A DNA stretch of 64,000 nucleotides from Styela clava (GCF_964204865.1 NC_135259.1:4092001-4156000), one strand, 5' to 3'; counted from the first letter of the stretch, positions 35,495 to 49,999 are shown. The notes: a model not told the origin generated them from the sequence alone. Numbers and translations are program-made.

Positions 35495-36462
35495 ATGAGT
35501 GGCAAATCTGCCTGTTGTTTGATTATCTTACTTCTAATTGTAAGTGACGTCGTTGAATGCAGGCCAAGTAAGTGTTAACGAGATTGTTCAATTTGTGTAT
35601 ATTATCCTACACTCTATAATAAAATAATATCTTGGGACATGCCAATTGAATCGTTTGGTATTTTTTCAAGATCTCTCGTACGAGCAAATGTTTGTATGAT
35701 ATATTTAAATAAATAAATAACAAATGCTTATTTTCTTCCACAAGAATGTCCAGTCAGCTAGAAGTAAACAATGACGTAACAATTGATATTAAAGCAGTAA
35801 CTAACCCCCCTTTTACCTGCTTCGTAAATTGGGAAAAATGGTGAACTCGAAAATTTAATAAGTTTGCATGTTAAGATAAGCATTATCAACTTTGTATTAG
35901 TCAAGTATATGGAGGTATTGGAGAGACCAGGGGTCGTTAGGAACAATATGTGGTGTAAAAGGTAGCTTATTCAACATAGATGAGGTTACTTTTAAGCGGC
36001 ATTTCAGTAACGGACTTAATTTTGAGTAGGAGTAAACATAAATTATAATAAAAATGTTGTAAATCAACACCTTTGTTTTCTAATGATAACTATCTAACTG
36101 GCCAGTATAAACAGTCACTTTTCCATTCAGGTCGGTACGGAAGACGGCTAAAAAAGATTTGCTTCCACTACTGCAGAATCGTAAATGATCGTCTTACTGG
36201 GCTAACATGCACCCAAAGAATTCATTTAGGTAAGATACTGAATTTCACAATTTAAATGCTATAACCCGACATAACATATAAATATTTATAAAAATAGCAA
36301 TTTACAAATATCGCTCCCATTTAGGGTCAAATAATCTTGCTTAGTAGAATGCTTAGTATAACAAAATTTATCAACATTAATATATATATTTCTTTTTCAG
36401 ATCATCGTATGTGCAAGCTGTGTCGACATGATTACAACTGCGGTGTAATATCTTTTATGTAA
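35495..36462 (+). CDS. Gene P3: secreted six-cysteine peptide precursor (3 exons)
   Basis: Exons 35495-35567, 36131-36229 and 36401-36462 join to 77 residues. The signal peptide core is CCLIILLLIVSDVV, with cleavage likely at VEC-RPS. Exon 2 begins RYGRRLKKICFHYCRIVNDR and continues LTGLTCTQRI (C-x3-C-x11-C); exon 3 has HRMCKLCRHDYNCGVISFM (C-x2-C-x5-C). Splice sites are GTAAGT, TTCAG, GTAAGA and TTTTTCAG, and both introns are phase 1. It shares YCRI, the LxGLxC spacing and the D-x-R exon 3 start with P1/P2 but differs at most other mature positions. The N-terminal GRRLKK makes it basic (about +9). A diverged paralogue; a secreted defence peptide is inferred. Confidence 0.83.
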
Positions 36463-36617
36463 ATTTTATTTTTAATATTAGTCATTTGGAGATATATAAA
36501 CTTGAATTACATAACACTGCCGGAAAGTCGTTTTTAGGTTTTTAATGTATTTCAACTTGTCTTGCAACTTTGAGAGTAAAAATAAATTTTTGGCACTCAA
36601 TGTAAACCCTATTTCTA

Positions 36618-36917
36618 AGTTTTGTTTAATTTTTTGAGCATTGAAGATATCGATTTGGGAACTTTTTAATATACAGTATAATATACTACAAAAATATCTG
36701 CTTGTAACTAGTTAGTGAAGCTATCAAGTTGAGAATGTATTATTATTATTTTATACGACGTAAAAACGTTCAAAGTTTTGTTTAATTTTTGATCATAAAA
36801 GATATAGATTTGGGAACTGTTTAATATACAGTATATATACTACAAAAATATCTGCTTGTAACTAGTAAAGCTATCAAGCTGAGGATGTATTATTATTTTT
36901 TTATGCGACATAACAAT
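36618..36917 (+). repeat. Direct tandem duplication of about 150 bp
   Basis: Two copies (about 36618-36771 and 36773-36917) share AAGTTTTGTTTAATTTTT, GATxTxGATTTGGGAACT, ACTACAAAAATATCTGCTTG and GAxGATGTATTATTATT. Lies in the 3' flank of P3. Noncoding. Confidence 0.8.
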
Positions 36918-37282
36918 GGTTTTTGTGTGATATATCAACTAAAAACCTTTGTACTCTTAATTTGTACGTGATAGTTCTATTGTAGTAAGTGATTTATAGA
37001 TAATGGCTAAACTTCAAATAGGCTTCAGTGTGTAAATTATATCAGGTCGTCTTTCTGAACTGAAAGTTTGAAATCACCAATTCTTTCTATTTCTCAGTCA
37101 GTTTGATGTAAGAATGTAAATACATATTATTCGCTAATACAACAACTTTGTGATACCTGAACTGTTTGATTCAATTGAGGCTCCTGTGTAAAATGAATCG
37201 GAATGGATGGCTGAAATCAATTCGAAGAGTTCAAATATCTTCTGGAATATATTTACGATATATAATGTTACATGGTGTAGCC

Positions 37283-37758
37283 CAGGGTGGTCCAAATTCA
37301 GGCCCGCGGGTCACATGTGGTCCGCCGCTTCATTATCTGTGGCCCGCGTCACATTCGGAGAGAAATCAAAAAATTGAATTTTGTGTTTTTCGTAATAAAA
37401 TTATTCAGAAAAATCTGTTGACATATTGTTACATCACTTATGTCACTGAATTGACTAGTGTTATATCTAGATGAGGCAACTAGCGAAGTTGCATGATGTG
37501 CTTGGCAGTCTGATTTATTATCTTGTTTTCCTTTTTTTTGGTCAGGAATATATGCTAACAATATAGGCATCATAGAAAACTAAAAATAGAATGCTGATTC
37601 TATTAGCCTGGGATGGTTATGTATGATATCTATGTGTTCGCACAATAAAAGTGTTTGTTTTGTATTGCACTGTTTGCTTATCCTCGGCACTATTGTGGCC
37701 CGCGAACAATGCAAAAAAAAATTGTGGCCCGCGAAACCGACAACCTTGGACCACCCTA
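37283..37758. mobile_element. Non-autonomous hAT-like element
   Basis: The left end is CAGGGTGGTCCAAATTC and the right end is ACCTTGGACCACCCTA. Subterminal GGCCCGCGGGTCACATGTGG and GTGGCCCGCGAAACCGAC blocks are present. Flanks GTGTAGCC and ATGTATCC agree at 6 of 8 positions, a decayed duplication. Its 3' half is also found inverted at 22205-22497. No transposase. Confidence 0.75.
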
Positions 37759-38239
37759 ATGTATCCTATATATAGTAATATAATTTTGAGACTTGTTTAA
37801 ATAAAAATAATTTCATTGCTCAATTGTTACATTTTCTTAATTCTCTGGAATATTTTAATCTATTAAAAGTATGTAGGAATATTTCAAAAATGAGGAAGAC
37901 AATGCTTGAATATTAGAGAGGTTTTTTAATTAGAAAGAAAATATTGAACGAGTTGGGTACATCAAGGGGATCATTTCAATCATTAACTCATCAAATTAAT
38001 ATATTAATTAACCTAAATTAAGGCTTTATGATACTGAGGTAGGGCAATAGTATATATGGGGATAAATTGGTTATCGAGGGTGTATACAAGGTATATTTAT
38101 TTCCATTTATCAACATCAGACAAGGATACAGAAATTGAGGCACATGATAAGTTCGACATTATCATGAAAGATTTATTAGAGTCTTCGTATATTTTCGAAT
38201 GTTTACACGATATAAGCGAGAGGATTGTTGGAATCCTCG

Positions 38240-38400
38240 CCGCCTATTGGTAGTTCACGTAGCCGCTGGTCGGTTACGGCATCCCCACCAAACAAATACC
38301 TGGCTGACTAATCCCATACCCGACATACACTGGTAACCGGACGAGAGGCCGTGATTCACCATATGATTAAGCCGTTCTTCATCGGCTTTTCACTCTCCCA
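38240..38400 (+). repeat. GC-richer dispersed repeat, possibly SINE-like
   Basis: GGTTACGGCATCCCCACCAAACA, then GGCTGACTAATCCCATACCCGACAT and AGGCCGTGATTCACC. Matched in inverse orientation near 32231-32310. No clear tRNA A/B box was established. Confidence 0.35.
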
Positions 38401-38829
38401 GGATAAATATGTAAATCCTATCCTATATATATCCTCTCATATACTATCTGTTGAATTCATTTGATATTTGTGAAGCGATCTGTGAAACGAAAAATAACTC
38501 TGCAAGTAGATGCTTCAATGATTGGATATCGGGGAACACAGTGAACTATTATTTCGCGCGGGTGAAATTGTTCAAATAACTGATTTGAGAAGGTATTGAT
38601 CAATTAATGTTCATCATTAAATATTTATAATTAAAAAACCTCAGATGATATCTGGTTGGGGACAGGGTACAGAGAATACGTGTCCCACTTGTCCCGCGTG
38701 TTCCAATTGTTTCCATTATATATATAGGTTTGATTGAATTGTTTTCGTTTCGAGGCCAAAAAATGTTTATTCGAAGAAATTTTACCTGCGCGGGAATTTT
38801 CGTCTGCGTTATATAAATGAAATGTTTTG

Positions 38830-39110
38830 TCTTTGCCGATTGGTATATTTATGGTTTAAAAAATACAGAAAATCGGCGGTTACCAATCTTTGACGCCTTG
38901 TTACATGCATACCGCCTCCTGCGTGCATATACGAGTGACATAGAAAACTTATTCCCTCATACACATTTCTATCAATATAATCGGAGTTTTCTGTTATCGA
39001 CCGATTTGAGATTTGTCCAGATCTTTCAAGTTAAGTTAAATAGTGTTTTTAAAGGGCTGTGCGCAAATAAATTTAGATTCAAACTGGCCCGCTAATTGCC
39101 GACGCCTGGT
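38830..39110. mobile_element. Possible hAT-like end fragment
   Basis: The segment ends CTGGCCCGCTAATTGCCGACGCCTGG, which resembles a decayed GGCCCGCxxxTTGCCGACCCCTG terminus. A 92-codon frame inside has no recognisable transposase motif. No matching left end was found. Confidence 0.3.
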
Positions 39111-41820
39111 TTAAAATAATCGATCGGTACATTCCTTTCTGGAACCGACTTTCAACCTGTATACCGATCAACGACGTGTATATTACCCGATAAAATCTCA
39201 GCCCGAGACAGCAATACAGTCCTAACATTTCTATAATGGAAGTTTTAACTCATCTAACTGCACAAACGACTGAAAGAAGTGCAAACCGCTCACATATACG
39301 AAAAATTCCGAATTGCTGAATTATATTCCACATGACGAAATATTCTGATGTATAACATGTATTCAATTTTAATTTTTTTTGATTATGGGCCTAATAAATC
39401 ACTACAGAATCTGGGGTGTCGCAAAAAGGTCGTGTGACACTGCAACCGTCAGGCTTTACTCTGCTAAAGTACGTTTAATTAATACTGGGGTAAGAACACG
39501 CAGAATAGGACCCATCTTAGGAATATGGACATCTAAAACCTCAAATATGTTTGTATCTTTTTTAACATTGGAACGATCGTTCGCAATTAGCAATTGAGTA
39601 ACCAATTGTGGGTAATGAACGATATGCAATGCACAACAATGAAAAAACATCCAGCAGAGTTCAACTAATGGGGCAAGAAAATATTTTGCATTTGTTGGAA
39701 AAGCTTTGTTTTGAATTCAGGAAAGCGTAAGAAAATCGAAAATTATTTCGTAGAGAAAAATGATTTCACATCCTTCTCAAAATGTTTAGCAAAACTGTCG
39801 TTTCAAGGTTATTCGCTTCATACGTGTGATAAAATTAGAAGAAATCAACTCAAACAACAAATCAAAACCGAAGACAAGCGTATTTCAAACCAGCCGTCGC
39901 GTTTGGCAGTAATCGCCGTATCGAAATCAAACATAACGAATTAATTAGGCATACTTTGCATGTACGCTAGTAGTAGTGCGCGACCCTGACAATGTCGTCA
40001 CAACAAAGAAAAGTCATCGACTGCGTTAAATTACGCAATAACCAGACGATCACATTGGCTGAAAAGAGCAGTCCGTGCTGACTCGCCATCACCACAATTA
40101 GTCACACAAGACAATACACGTATTTTCAACTTTTACTTAAATAAAATCATGTGTAATGAAGCAAACTCAACAGCTTGGATCTGCAACGTTCTGCTTCTGT
40201 GATCCTCCCCTCAGCTTACCCGGACTAACATACTATCAAGTTTGGCCTTCAGGCTCTTTTACATATAGCTTTCGAACTACCAGGCTATACAGTGCCATAT
40301 ATATATATTCAATTGTTTGATTAGATGGCATGGAAACAGGCTGTACTGCTTCCTATCATAGCAGTAGCAAAACAAGCAACCTGAGCTATAATTTGAGAGT
40401 GAAGAAAGAAACGGGTTGTGCTACCAGAAGTAGTACCTTTGTTACATCCTTGAACAACCACGTTTACTTTTGTTATTAATTAGAATCAGTACAACGCTAT
40501 AAATGTTGTCAATTTTGTCACTCGATCATTCCAAGCATTATAACGAACTGTACATAACAATGAAAACTAGCTAGTAAGTAGTGAGAGAGCGCGTAACACA
40601 ACATCCTCAAGATGTCAGTACAGCATGGGAACTCAATTTGATGTTACTGGCCTCACCCCCCAATATTTCTCGATTTCTTATTAAGATACATTGCGCTTCT
40701 ATCAAATTTGGCCTAGTGTTTGCATCTCATAGATACTAATCTTTTCATGTGTCAATTTGAAAATTATGGTTATCTGGAAAGTTTTATGGACCACAACTAA
40801 TGTAATTTCAGAAACGTTTATGAGTCTGTGAAAGTCGACATAATAAAATAATTTATTTTCCCCAATACCAGCCATCCTTGATGTCATAATATGAAATAAC
40901 GCAGTATGCAACATTTGCATATCTAATGAAGATTTAATAAAATGGATTTTGGAATGGGTACAAAAAAATTACTTTTCAAAAATATAAATTCTCATAAATG
41001 ATATCGGCGAGCCGGATATTTTAATATCCGTGTATTCCGTGAAGTTTACAAATTAAACACTTCGACTATCTGTCTATAGGGGCGCATGTAAACCCACAAA
41101 CCGATTGTTGCGTGAAAGTTTATGTATAATGTGGCAATCAGTCATCATGAAATAGTAGTAATAAAAATGGATGCTAAATAAATTCAACAAAAATGGTTGT
41201 GTGCAACATATATTATATTGAATATATTATCAAATATCTTATTATAACATTATCATATATTCTTTATCGTTTATTTTGTTGACTTAAGGGGGAGAGAGCA
41301 TTTAAAAATTATGACGTGTATTATGTCATATTTCACACACCGAGGAATATCAACTGTGACGTCATATATTTGTTCCATGAAGACGTGTCTGTAAATCCTG
41401 AAAACTTAATTTGGGATGAACTATATCGAACTGTGTGGAGCTCAGAGAAAATCCTGATTGCCTACCGCCTTCCAATGACTTCTTACTGAAATATTGAAAT
41501 CCACTGGTCAATATGTTACGCAGAATTTCTATAATCCGAAAACTCAAAACACCACAGCAGCAACAAAAAAATAATTATAAATAAAAATTTCTGATAAGAT
41601 TCAATTTATCAAAAGGTTGACTTTCTTGTTAAAATTATATCAAGCAGCAGTAGAAACTACAACCTCTTGAATTATCGCTAGGATGTTTGTAGGTAGTTTG
41701 ATCCAATATGCTTTATCTTATCAAAATAAGTTATCAGTATTTGAAAAAACATTATGTCCGTCATTTCGTCATCGGATACTAAGTATAAAAACTGTATTAT
41801 CATGTAAAGCAAACGTTGAT
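39110..41820. other. Gene-poor stretch
   Basis: 39440-39560 contains GCTTTACTCTGCTAAAGTACGTTTAAT, related to the element at 58796-59060. Otherwise I found AT-rich DNA without signal peptides, splice-compatible exons or domains. Confidence 0.4.
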
Positions 41821-41828
41821 ATGAAAAG

Positions 41829-41992
41829 ACAGAATATCTATGCGACTTTATGGCGACTACGAGATGGTAAAGCGGTTGATTAGTGGATACTGTAAAAATA
41901 ATTGTCAACACGCATTCAATAACTTTGGAAATTGTGCCGAGAAACCGAGGCGTTCCTGGTCCTCAACAGAAGAGATGTTTAGAAATAAATGA
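41829..41992 (+). other. Candidate orphan cysteine exon (C-x3-C-x9-C)
   Basis: An open frame reads GYCKNNCQHAFNNFGNCAEK, then RRSWSS before a stop. C-x3-C-x9-C with a basic tail is close to exon 2 of the peptide family (C-x3-C-x10..13-C). AAAAG at 41824-41828 would give the expected phase, but the acceptor lacks a pyrimidine tract, no good donor follows, and I found neither a signal-peptide exon nor a C-x2-C exon nearby. It is either a decayed member or chance. Confidence 0.2.
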
Positions 41993-41999
41993 GATCATG

Positions 42000-43541
42000 A
42001 CGTACTTTTCCTATAATTTTCTCTGTTGGAGAATTGAATTGAGTTGAATAAAAATTTCAAGTGTCAGTATGCTTCATAAGTTTTAAAGGTACTTTCCTGA
42101 AATTATTATAAATTCATTATCATAATATACCTAAATAAACTAGCGTAGACTGAATTAAATTTATATTAGAGCAATAAAAGTAGTGTAGTAACTTCTCTGT
42201 TTGGTCCCTCACTCACACAACTTTAGTGATTTTTTCGACTGTTTTATAATTATATATATAAAAATCATATCAAAAACGAATGTTCATTGACTTGGAGCTT
42301 TCAGTTTTGAATATATTACAAAAGATATGGAATACCAAAATCGAATGTTTATCTTATAGCTCGGAAAGTTGATAACATGAACAAGCTAAATATGTACATA
42401 CTCTTCAGAAAATATTTGTACTTGGATAATACATAATACACATACCTTTGATCGATGATTTCACAAACCAAAGTTAATATTTATCACTTCCTATTTGAAA
42501 TTGTTTTTTAGGTTTGTGGTAATGAATATCGTACATGACATCTATATATTTACGAAAAAATGCTTTTGATACTAGGTATTATCTAAAATTGCAAAACAGT
42601 GTATGTTGAATCAAAGATGAGCCCTTAAGATATATTGCTGTGGTTTATAAAAAGCCTATTTTCATCGCGCGAAAACTTTATAGCTTCAATTCATTCTGAG
42701 AAGTTTACAAATCATTTACTTTCCTCCAATTTTTTTTTACAAAATATCAGATTTTTATCACAATAAAGATGACTGTGTTTATTAGAACGTTCGTGCTTTG
42801 AAAAATGCGATTTGTTGAAATAAAGGAAAATATTTTTCACACAAAATATTATATTCACTCATGCATTACTGATTCTAATTTATTGCTGAACTTCCAGTTG
42901 CGAATGTTATCACCCCATTGTTGATAAGCTCACCATAACTGTGTTTGAATATCGCAAAATATCTGGAAATTAGTTTGTATCAAAAGAGGTCATTGACAAG
43001 TTTATATTTACCGACATGGATTTAGAAAAAAAAGGGGGAATTGTGAACGGTACAATATACGTAAATGTCATTTTAGCCTTAAATATCTGGGAACACCCCA
43101 AGCACAGAAAATCAATCATACCAGAGAAAAAGATAAATAAATATTCCCTTAATTTCTAAATTTGTCTGCGTTTGTCACAACATTAATTTGCAAAACGAAT
43201 GTACACAAATTACTACTGTTGCTTAAAATGACGTGATTTCAATTTTTACTCATTCTTGTAATCATACATACATGCTCATGTATTCCACGGCGAAAAGCGA
43301 AAAAAAGTGATGCAGATGTATTTTAATGAAATGAAAAACATGGAATACATTGAAAACAATCAAGTGAAATGCTACATAAGTAGATGTTTTTGGAATGTCA
43401 TTTCATTTCCTAACAGGCCTTCAAAAGGAAAGTTATTTTCGGCAGTCTCGATGACTTACTCGGTGAATATTAGAAGAGTTATGATGATTTATAAAATGTT
43501 ATCATAATTGAGATCAATTGTCTGAATATAATGCTCTAAAA
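42000..43541. other. AT-rich stretch, no gene seen
   Basis: No splice-compatible small exon with CxxC or CxxxC followed by a stop was found by eye on the plus strand. The minus strand was scanned less thoroughly. Confidence 0.35.
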
Positions 43542-45025
43542 CAGGGGTCACCAAACTTTTTTGACCGCGGGCCGGGTATGACTCAAACTGTGTTGAAACG
43601 GGCCGGACAAATATTTTTGTCAATGCAATGTGCCTACAATAAATTCACAAAAGTTGGGAAATCCATTCAATTTGTTAACGATATATATTCTACATTTCTG
43701 AAGACTTGAATATTAAATTCTATCTATATCGCAGGATATAGATCGCAAACATCCTAGGAAAACAAATATACAAGATTTTCATATCTTGACAACTATCCTG
43801 AGTTTAGCTGTTATCAAAACGTTGCAGTCATCAATTAGGAATGTTACAAAATTCGCCTTTTTGCGCCAAAAAATGTCCGCATCACGTCTGCTAAGTACCG
43901 TTACGCCGTGTCGGAATATCGCTCATAACAACGACTACGGACTGCTTGCTGTAGCATAGAATTCCATAAAATTTTGACATAATTTAGATAAAATAAACAA
44001 CTATTATCTGGTATTTGATTTTTTTCCTTAGCGCATAAATTTCCCATCATTCAGAACTTTCAAAAATTCCGCTCAAGTTATACTTAGTGCAAATTAATGG
44101 TATTGTCCATAGACACCGATAAAATTTATGTAGACGTGTGTATTTCTTTCCTATCTTGATACTTACCAATTTACCAATGAACCACTGACAAACTAACATG
44201 CACAACTCCAGCGTTTATTTGCCACGATCTTTCGGCGGTGTAAAACACCATTGCCAGAATAAAATCCTGAAATAGTCTCAATATTCCATAGATGTGACGC
44301 AGATCGAAAGATTAGTGATTGATACAAACGTTTTTTACAAACTTGGTATTATTTACTTATTTTCACTCAGATCTATCTAATTGTGCAGTTTTCATTTAAA
44401 TCGGATGAACTTTTAATTTTTTTGTAACATACGTACATGAATATCCGCATTTAAGCAGTACAAAAGTTAGTGTGACTTTTGAAATTGGAGCAGTACGCGA
44501 GGGATTACAGTACTGTTAGCGCAAAATGCACATTCGACGTTCATTTTAGCACAAGAAACGTAAACAGTTTCGTCGAAAGCACGCGTCACGAGTGTACGAG
44601 TGTATCTTTCGCAGAAAACGTTGCATACTGGTAGAAAATTTAAACCTATTTTGTCACTGCTATTTCCAGACTAATTTTTCATTACTACTATTAAAACTAT
44701 AACTGGAAAATGATGACTGGCTTAATTTGTTCCATTCATACTTAAATTTCCCAAACACAACCTAAAACTAACGAAGTATTGTTTACAACCACGACTGAAA
44801 ACCTGCAGGGTGAAAAAAGTGTCTGAGCGAATGCGAAAAGGCCTCTTACACGTCACTCTTTTGCATCTTGCTGATTGGCCAATTTTACGAAATAAACAAG
44901 GAAGACGATGCTCGGGAAAATTTCCTTTGGAAAAATATTTCGCCCTTTTTGCGTGTTATCGCGGGCCGGATAAAATGACGCCGCGGGCCGGATCCGGCCC
45001 GCGGGCCGTAGTTTGGTGACCCCTG
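43542..45025. mobile_element. hAT element of about 1.5 kb, intact ends, no clear transposase
   Basis: Termini CAGGGGTCACCAAACTTTTT and GTAGTTTGGTGACCCCTG are inverted repeats. CTCTAAAA is perfectly duplicated at 43534-43541 and 45026-45033. Subterminal GCGGGCCGGATCCGGCCCGC is typical of the elements here. The interior shows only short frames, so it appears non-autonomous despite its length. Confidence 0.9.
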
Positions 45026-45033
45026 CTCTAAAA

Positions 45034-48000
45034 AGCTAAAGATTTTTTTAAAGTATTTATTAATTTACCGCATTTTGTGTTGTAATATCACAAAGTAATA
45101 AAATACTCAACAACAATCTTGAGAGAACCAGTAAGAATATAATATCACCATAAACAAAAACTAAGCATATGAAAATATATAGTTCCCACATTTGAGTAGC
45201 TGCTAACACATAGAGAAATCTTTTAATATTGTAAAGATTCAAGTATTATTGCATCTAGAAATGTTTATCAATAAATACAAGTAAAAATAAATATCAATTC
45301 ATATTCAGCCTCATATTGATGTGCTCGAACGCCAATGTAAATTCGTTTATCTATCTTTCTTGGAAAAGGCGTCAAAAAATAACATCTGAAATTAGCTTTG
45401 TATATATATTCAAAATATTCTTACAGAATATTCCATTTGGCGTGACATGTAGTTAAAACTGGCTAGTATAGTTATATTAGGCTATCCCCGTACAATGATT
45501 CTAGTAAACGTGTTTTCTGAGCGCGACTCGGATAAAACAAAATGGAAAATTTAACGGTTATAGTTCAACAAAATGATATATCAAATTACCACCATGCTTT
45601 GTTGATCATAAAACACAGAATCTGTGCTTTGTAAATTATAAAATGAAACTAAAAGTTAAATTTGCAAACTTTATACTGTTTCTTTCGTTTTGAATTTATG
45701 AAAAGTTAACATAAAAATTTATTTCTCATTTTTGTTCGTTTCGTTTTTGTGGGAAATCCAACTTATTTGCTTTTGATTCGTTTTAAAATTTTATATCTAT
45801 AGTCTATATGTATATATGATTGCGTTGGGTTTTTTAACTTGCTCAATGCTGCAAATTATTGGATTTGTCAAAAAATCTATACATCGTACTTTTAACGTAG
45901 TAAAGTATCGACATTATATTATTAATTTATGAAACGGGGTAAATCCAAAAAATCCATACCAAAATGAATATTACGTTTTGTCATGTTTGGAATTTTACAT
46001 ATAGTACAATAAGATACTCAAATAATAATTTTTTTTAGACTGTAGTCAGATTCATATCCCGTTATTTAATGTAGTTATTAAAAATTTTAATTAATAATCT
46101 ATAAGATTTAATATCTATCCAATCTGATCAAACTAGATATGTCTATATGTAGTTAAAATTAAACATGATTTATGGGAGTTCGAATTAATTAGATGTTTAA
46201 AAGTTACTTATGTCTAATTTTTCATAGTAAATTTGAGACACGCTTTTTTGATGTATAAAATACGAATTCAAAAAAATTAATTGTCCTGTACATATTAGCA
46301 AGTGCTGAATTTCAAATATTAGCTGTAATGTATTCATGATATTAGTACTGTTTTTTAAATTTAAAAAGATAACTTTTAATATTTCTGTCAAAAATTTTTA
46401 CATAAATTATTCTAATACACCAACCAATTGCTTTTAACTTATACCAGGACATTCTATTCTAAGCGTGACGGATACTAATCACGTTAATTTAAGTGAATGG
46501 CTATTATACCGTGTTTGCAAACATAAGGAGTCACAGTCTATACGAATATTGTTGTCGCGTTAATCAATTGGTAGTATTTTCAAATGCTTGAAATTTATCT
46601 TCGGCAAGTTTGTTATCTTTGTTTCGGGGTAAAAGAATCTTACCAGTCTCAACTCTGGAGAAGATTGTGATTTTGTCAGTAATTGTATGGAAACAATTTT
46701 CAGTATTTTACTTTAAATACGCTGTTACTTAGTATGTTTTGAAAGAACAGAGAAATCTCTAGCGAGGTAAATCAAATAAATACGAGGTATTTATATACAA
46801 CTGTATCAATCGCAAGTGTATAAAGTTTTGTGAATACGGATACTCAATTATCATCTTCTGATTTACAAACTTGGGTAAATTTGGAAAAAGGATTCATATT
46901 TTGGATGCTTAATGTTGGACTAAGAATAATACGAACGTTAAAATTCGAATAAATCCTAAATGTAAATTAATTAGAAAATATTCTCGCCCAAACGGAATAT
47001 ACATTTTTGGCAAAGTATTTTTGTAACAGGAATTGAAGAATTTGTTTTCATTTTTTGAATATTTTTCGGGTTATTTAGTTTTAATTTCATTTGAACAACT
47101 AGTATTCAAATATGTATCTCACTTTACAGACAATAGAATTTACAAATACATGAATGATTGTTGCTTGATTTCTCCATAGGGTGACCTTATAAAAATCAGT
47201 CGCATATTTGTCGCTATTACGCTATGAATTTCATTGTATCAGTGTTAACATTTGTCGGCGTAGTAGAAGATATTAAGATAATTTACTAACAAATCCCGGG
47301 ATTTAGCAGACTTCACGGTATGATGAATAGCAGGTAAAAAAAGATTGCGAAACCGATAGATTAAATGAATGTAATGAATCCAATATAAGAAATAGATTTG
47401 AATGTGAGTACCGGGATGTTATTCCGTGAATAAGTATATACAGTGTCACGAAGATTATCAGAGAGAGATTTGTCAAATATGTGTACTCAGTCTGGTTTGG
47501 TGCTCAAAACTGACTTTCGTTTTGACTTAATCGTAAAGGAGAATATCAGATATATACATATGAGATAAAAAGAAAGTGTTCTATTTCCCCCAAAAAATTA
47601 TATTCAAATTTTTTTTGTTGAGTCCCAAATATTTGACCGTCTTCATAAAAACTTCCCCAAAAATATTTGAATATGCGCATCGCAAAAAATAAATGTAAGT
47701 TTTTAAAGCAGATTGGCCGACTTTTGACCCTAATATCTAGCAACATAATCCAATAATTTGAAGTTTGTTACTTTAACAATATTACAATATAACAAATTAT
47801 ATTACATAACTAAATATTTAAGAACCAATGGTAACAGAAGAGTCTCATAAAGTATCGGGGATTTCACCTACAAGTCAGCACTAATCCCTGTTGAGCGAAT
47901 GTAAAATTCCGGGAAAACTATGGCAAAAAATGTGCCACGAAGAATATCGGTGACTATGTTAAGAATCGTTGCTTTATATATATTTCGTTGAATTGCTCAA

Positions 48001-49991
48001 CGTAAAACGTGAAAGGTCTATTGAGTCTTTGTATAAAAAGAAATGTCGATGAACTTGTGTTATTTATTTTCATCGTTTAAAACAAGTATTTCACGCAATA
48101 GTTAAGTCTGTAACATCTGCGTAACATTTCATCATTAGGAAGTGTTTGGGTTTTGTCAAATTATGATTAGTACGTTAGGATTCCACCTCTGATTTTCTAG
48201 GTGTTTTAGTTGTGAGATGTGCAATAGTTGCATGAAGTTATATCCCTCGATATTCAGTAACAGAATTAATTTTATTTTCCCAATTTTTAGCTTGTCAAAA
48301 TAAAAATAAAAAATGGCCATATTAGTCAACAAAGACGAATCGGTTCTTAAATTTTTAACATTTCCAGGGCCGGTACTTGACTGAGAATTTCATCCGGCCC
48401 GACATTAGGGTAAAATAACTCTTAAGGAAAATTGAATAATATAAGTTTTTTTTAAATTAATTCATTATAGACAGTTTCATTCTTATCCACCATTATAGTT
48501 TAATGATGTGTGTTAGTGTACAAACCACTTCCGCTTAAAAGAAAAAAATGTTTCTAGTTTCCCCATAAAAAGTACTTGTTTTGAGTATATATTGATTGCT
48601 GGGGATCGTATTTGTGCAATCTCAAATATGTTTGTGAGACGTGAGCGATGGGAAATATTGGGTTGCCATTTTGTCTCCAATTTACGAGGTATTGCCCGCT
48701 TTGCCACCATTATTTTTCAGCTGTATCGCAACTGCATGGTTGATATTTTTGTAACTGCCAGCAATTCGTTACCTGGCGGAGAATATCTGAACTCGAATTA
48801 AACTGCTAGTAAAAGGTAATTTTTTAAGACTATTAGAGTCTAAATTATAATCGTTTATCCAAGAAAAATGGCCAAAATTTTCAACAGCAATTTTCATACA
48901 AGCAAATATAAGGAATACTTGTGTAGTCATATTTAGCACGTCGTACTTCGCTGAATAGTACATATAATCCTTCCATAATCCCGCCGTTTACGTATATACG
49001 TGTAATAACGGGCAGAATCTAATCAGAACCAGAATATTGTTCGTATAGGTGAAGGTTTTGATAAGAAAATTACAATTTGATAGTCTTGAACGTAGGTAAC
49101 GGTTACAAAAATTATTATGTTTCCGGCACGGTAATAAACTGAATCAAATACAGTTGTATTTTTCGATCGTTATCGCGCCAAGCTATGTGCAGCGCACGAT
49201 TTTTGCGAAATCTAAAAGAAGGGAAAAGATTAGCTTGATAAATATTGTTCATAGGTTTTTACATTGTTTGCTTCAAGATAAAATTGTGGATGTTGATTAT
49301 TGTTAATTCTTCAGCAGTCATTCCAGATATTGCCAACAAGTGCCCTAATCGAATACCTCACTAGGCAAGTAACAATTACATAGCTATTTTGTGTTTTTTC
49401 AAGACTAGTTGTGAGTTTAGGGTTATTTTGTTGTCTTGAAGTGAATTTGGTACTTCCAGAACTACAATTCGATTTATATATGTTCGAGGGAAAAAACTAA
49501 CTACCGTGCGCAAATTTGTTGTGGCGATTGAACAAATTTACAAACCTTTCAAGAGTAGTTAAATATTAACGTTATTCCAACTCCTTGCCTAATGAGAATA
49601 ATTTTGATGGCGCTACTACTTGAGGGGAATATAGGAAAGCGACAAAAAATCAAATATCATACGTGAACCGTTCATAAACGGTGTAAAAAAAACTATTCTA
49701 TTCACATGATATAAAAATATTTCAAATAAAATCATTTGAAGAAAAATATGTGATTTTCATTGTTTTAATCCCGGGCCGAGTATAAACCAATTTGCTTGTA
49801 TCGATGTATTATTTTGTTTGATTTAAAATATGAGTTTGTTTTGAGGTTTAGTTCATTATACTCAAGGCTTTTAAGACAATAAAAGGCGAAGGTACTGAAG
49901 AGTTATTTGTCTTCTATTGCGGATTGGAGGTTTAGTTGAGAGACTATATTACAGGTTGCAGTGAAGTTGTGACTCCTAGTACTTACTCGAA
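45034..49991. other. Long AT-rich gene desert
   Basis: I found no convincing gene. Two hydrophobic N-termini were noted (ATG at about 45819 reading MIALGFLTCSMLQIIGFV, and ATG at 47224 reading MNFIVSVLTFVGVVEDI), but neither is followed by a good donor or a family-like exon. Confidence 0.4.
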
Positions 49992-49999
49992 GATTTATT

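Noticed and set aside
43518-45019. Short frames inside the 1.5-kb hAT element
   Set aside because: No transposase motif seen; they start or end in the terminal repeats.
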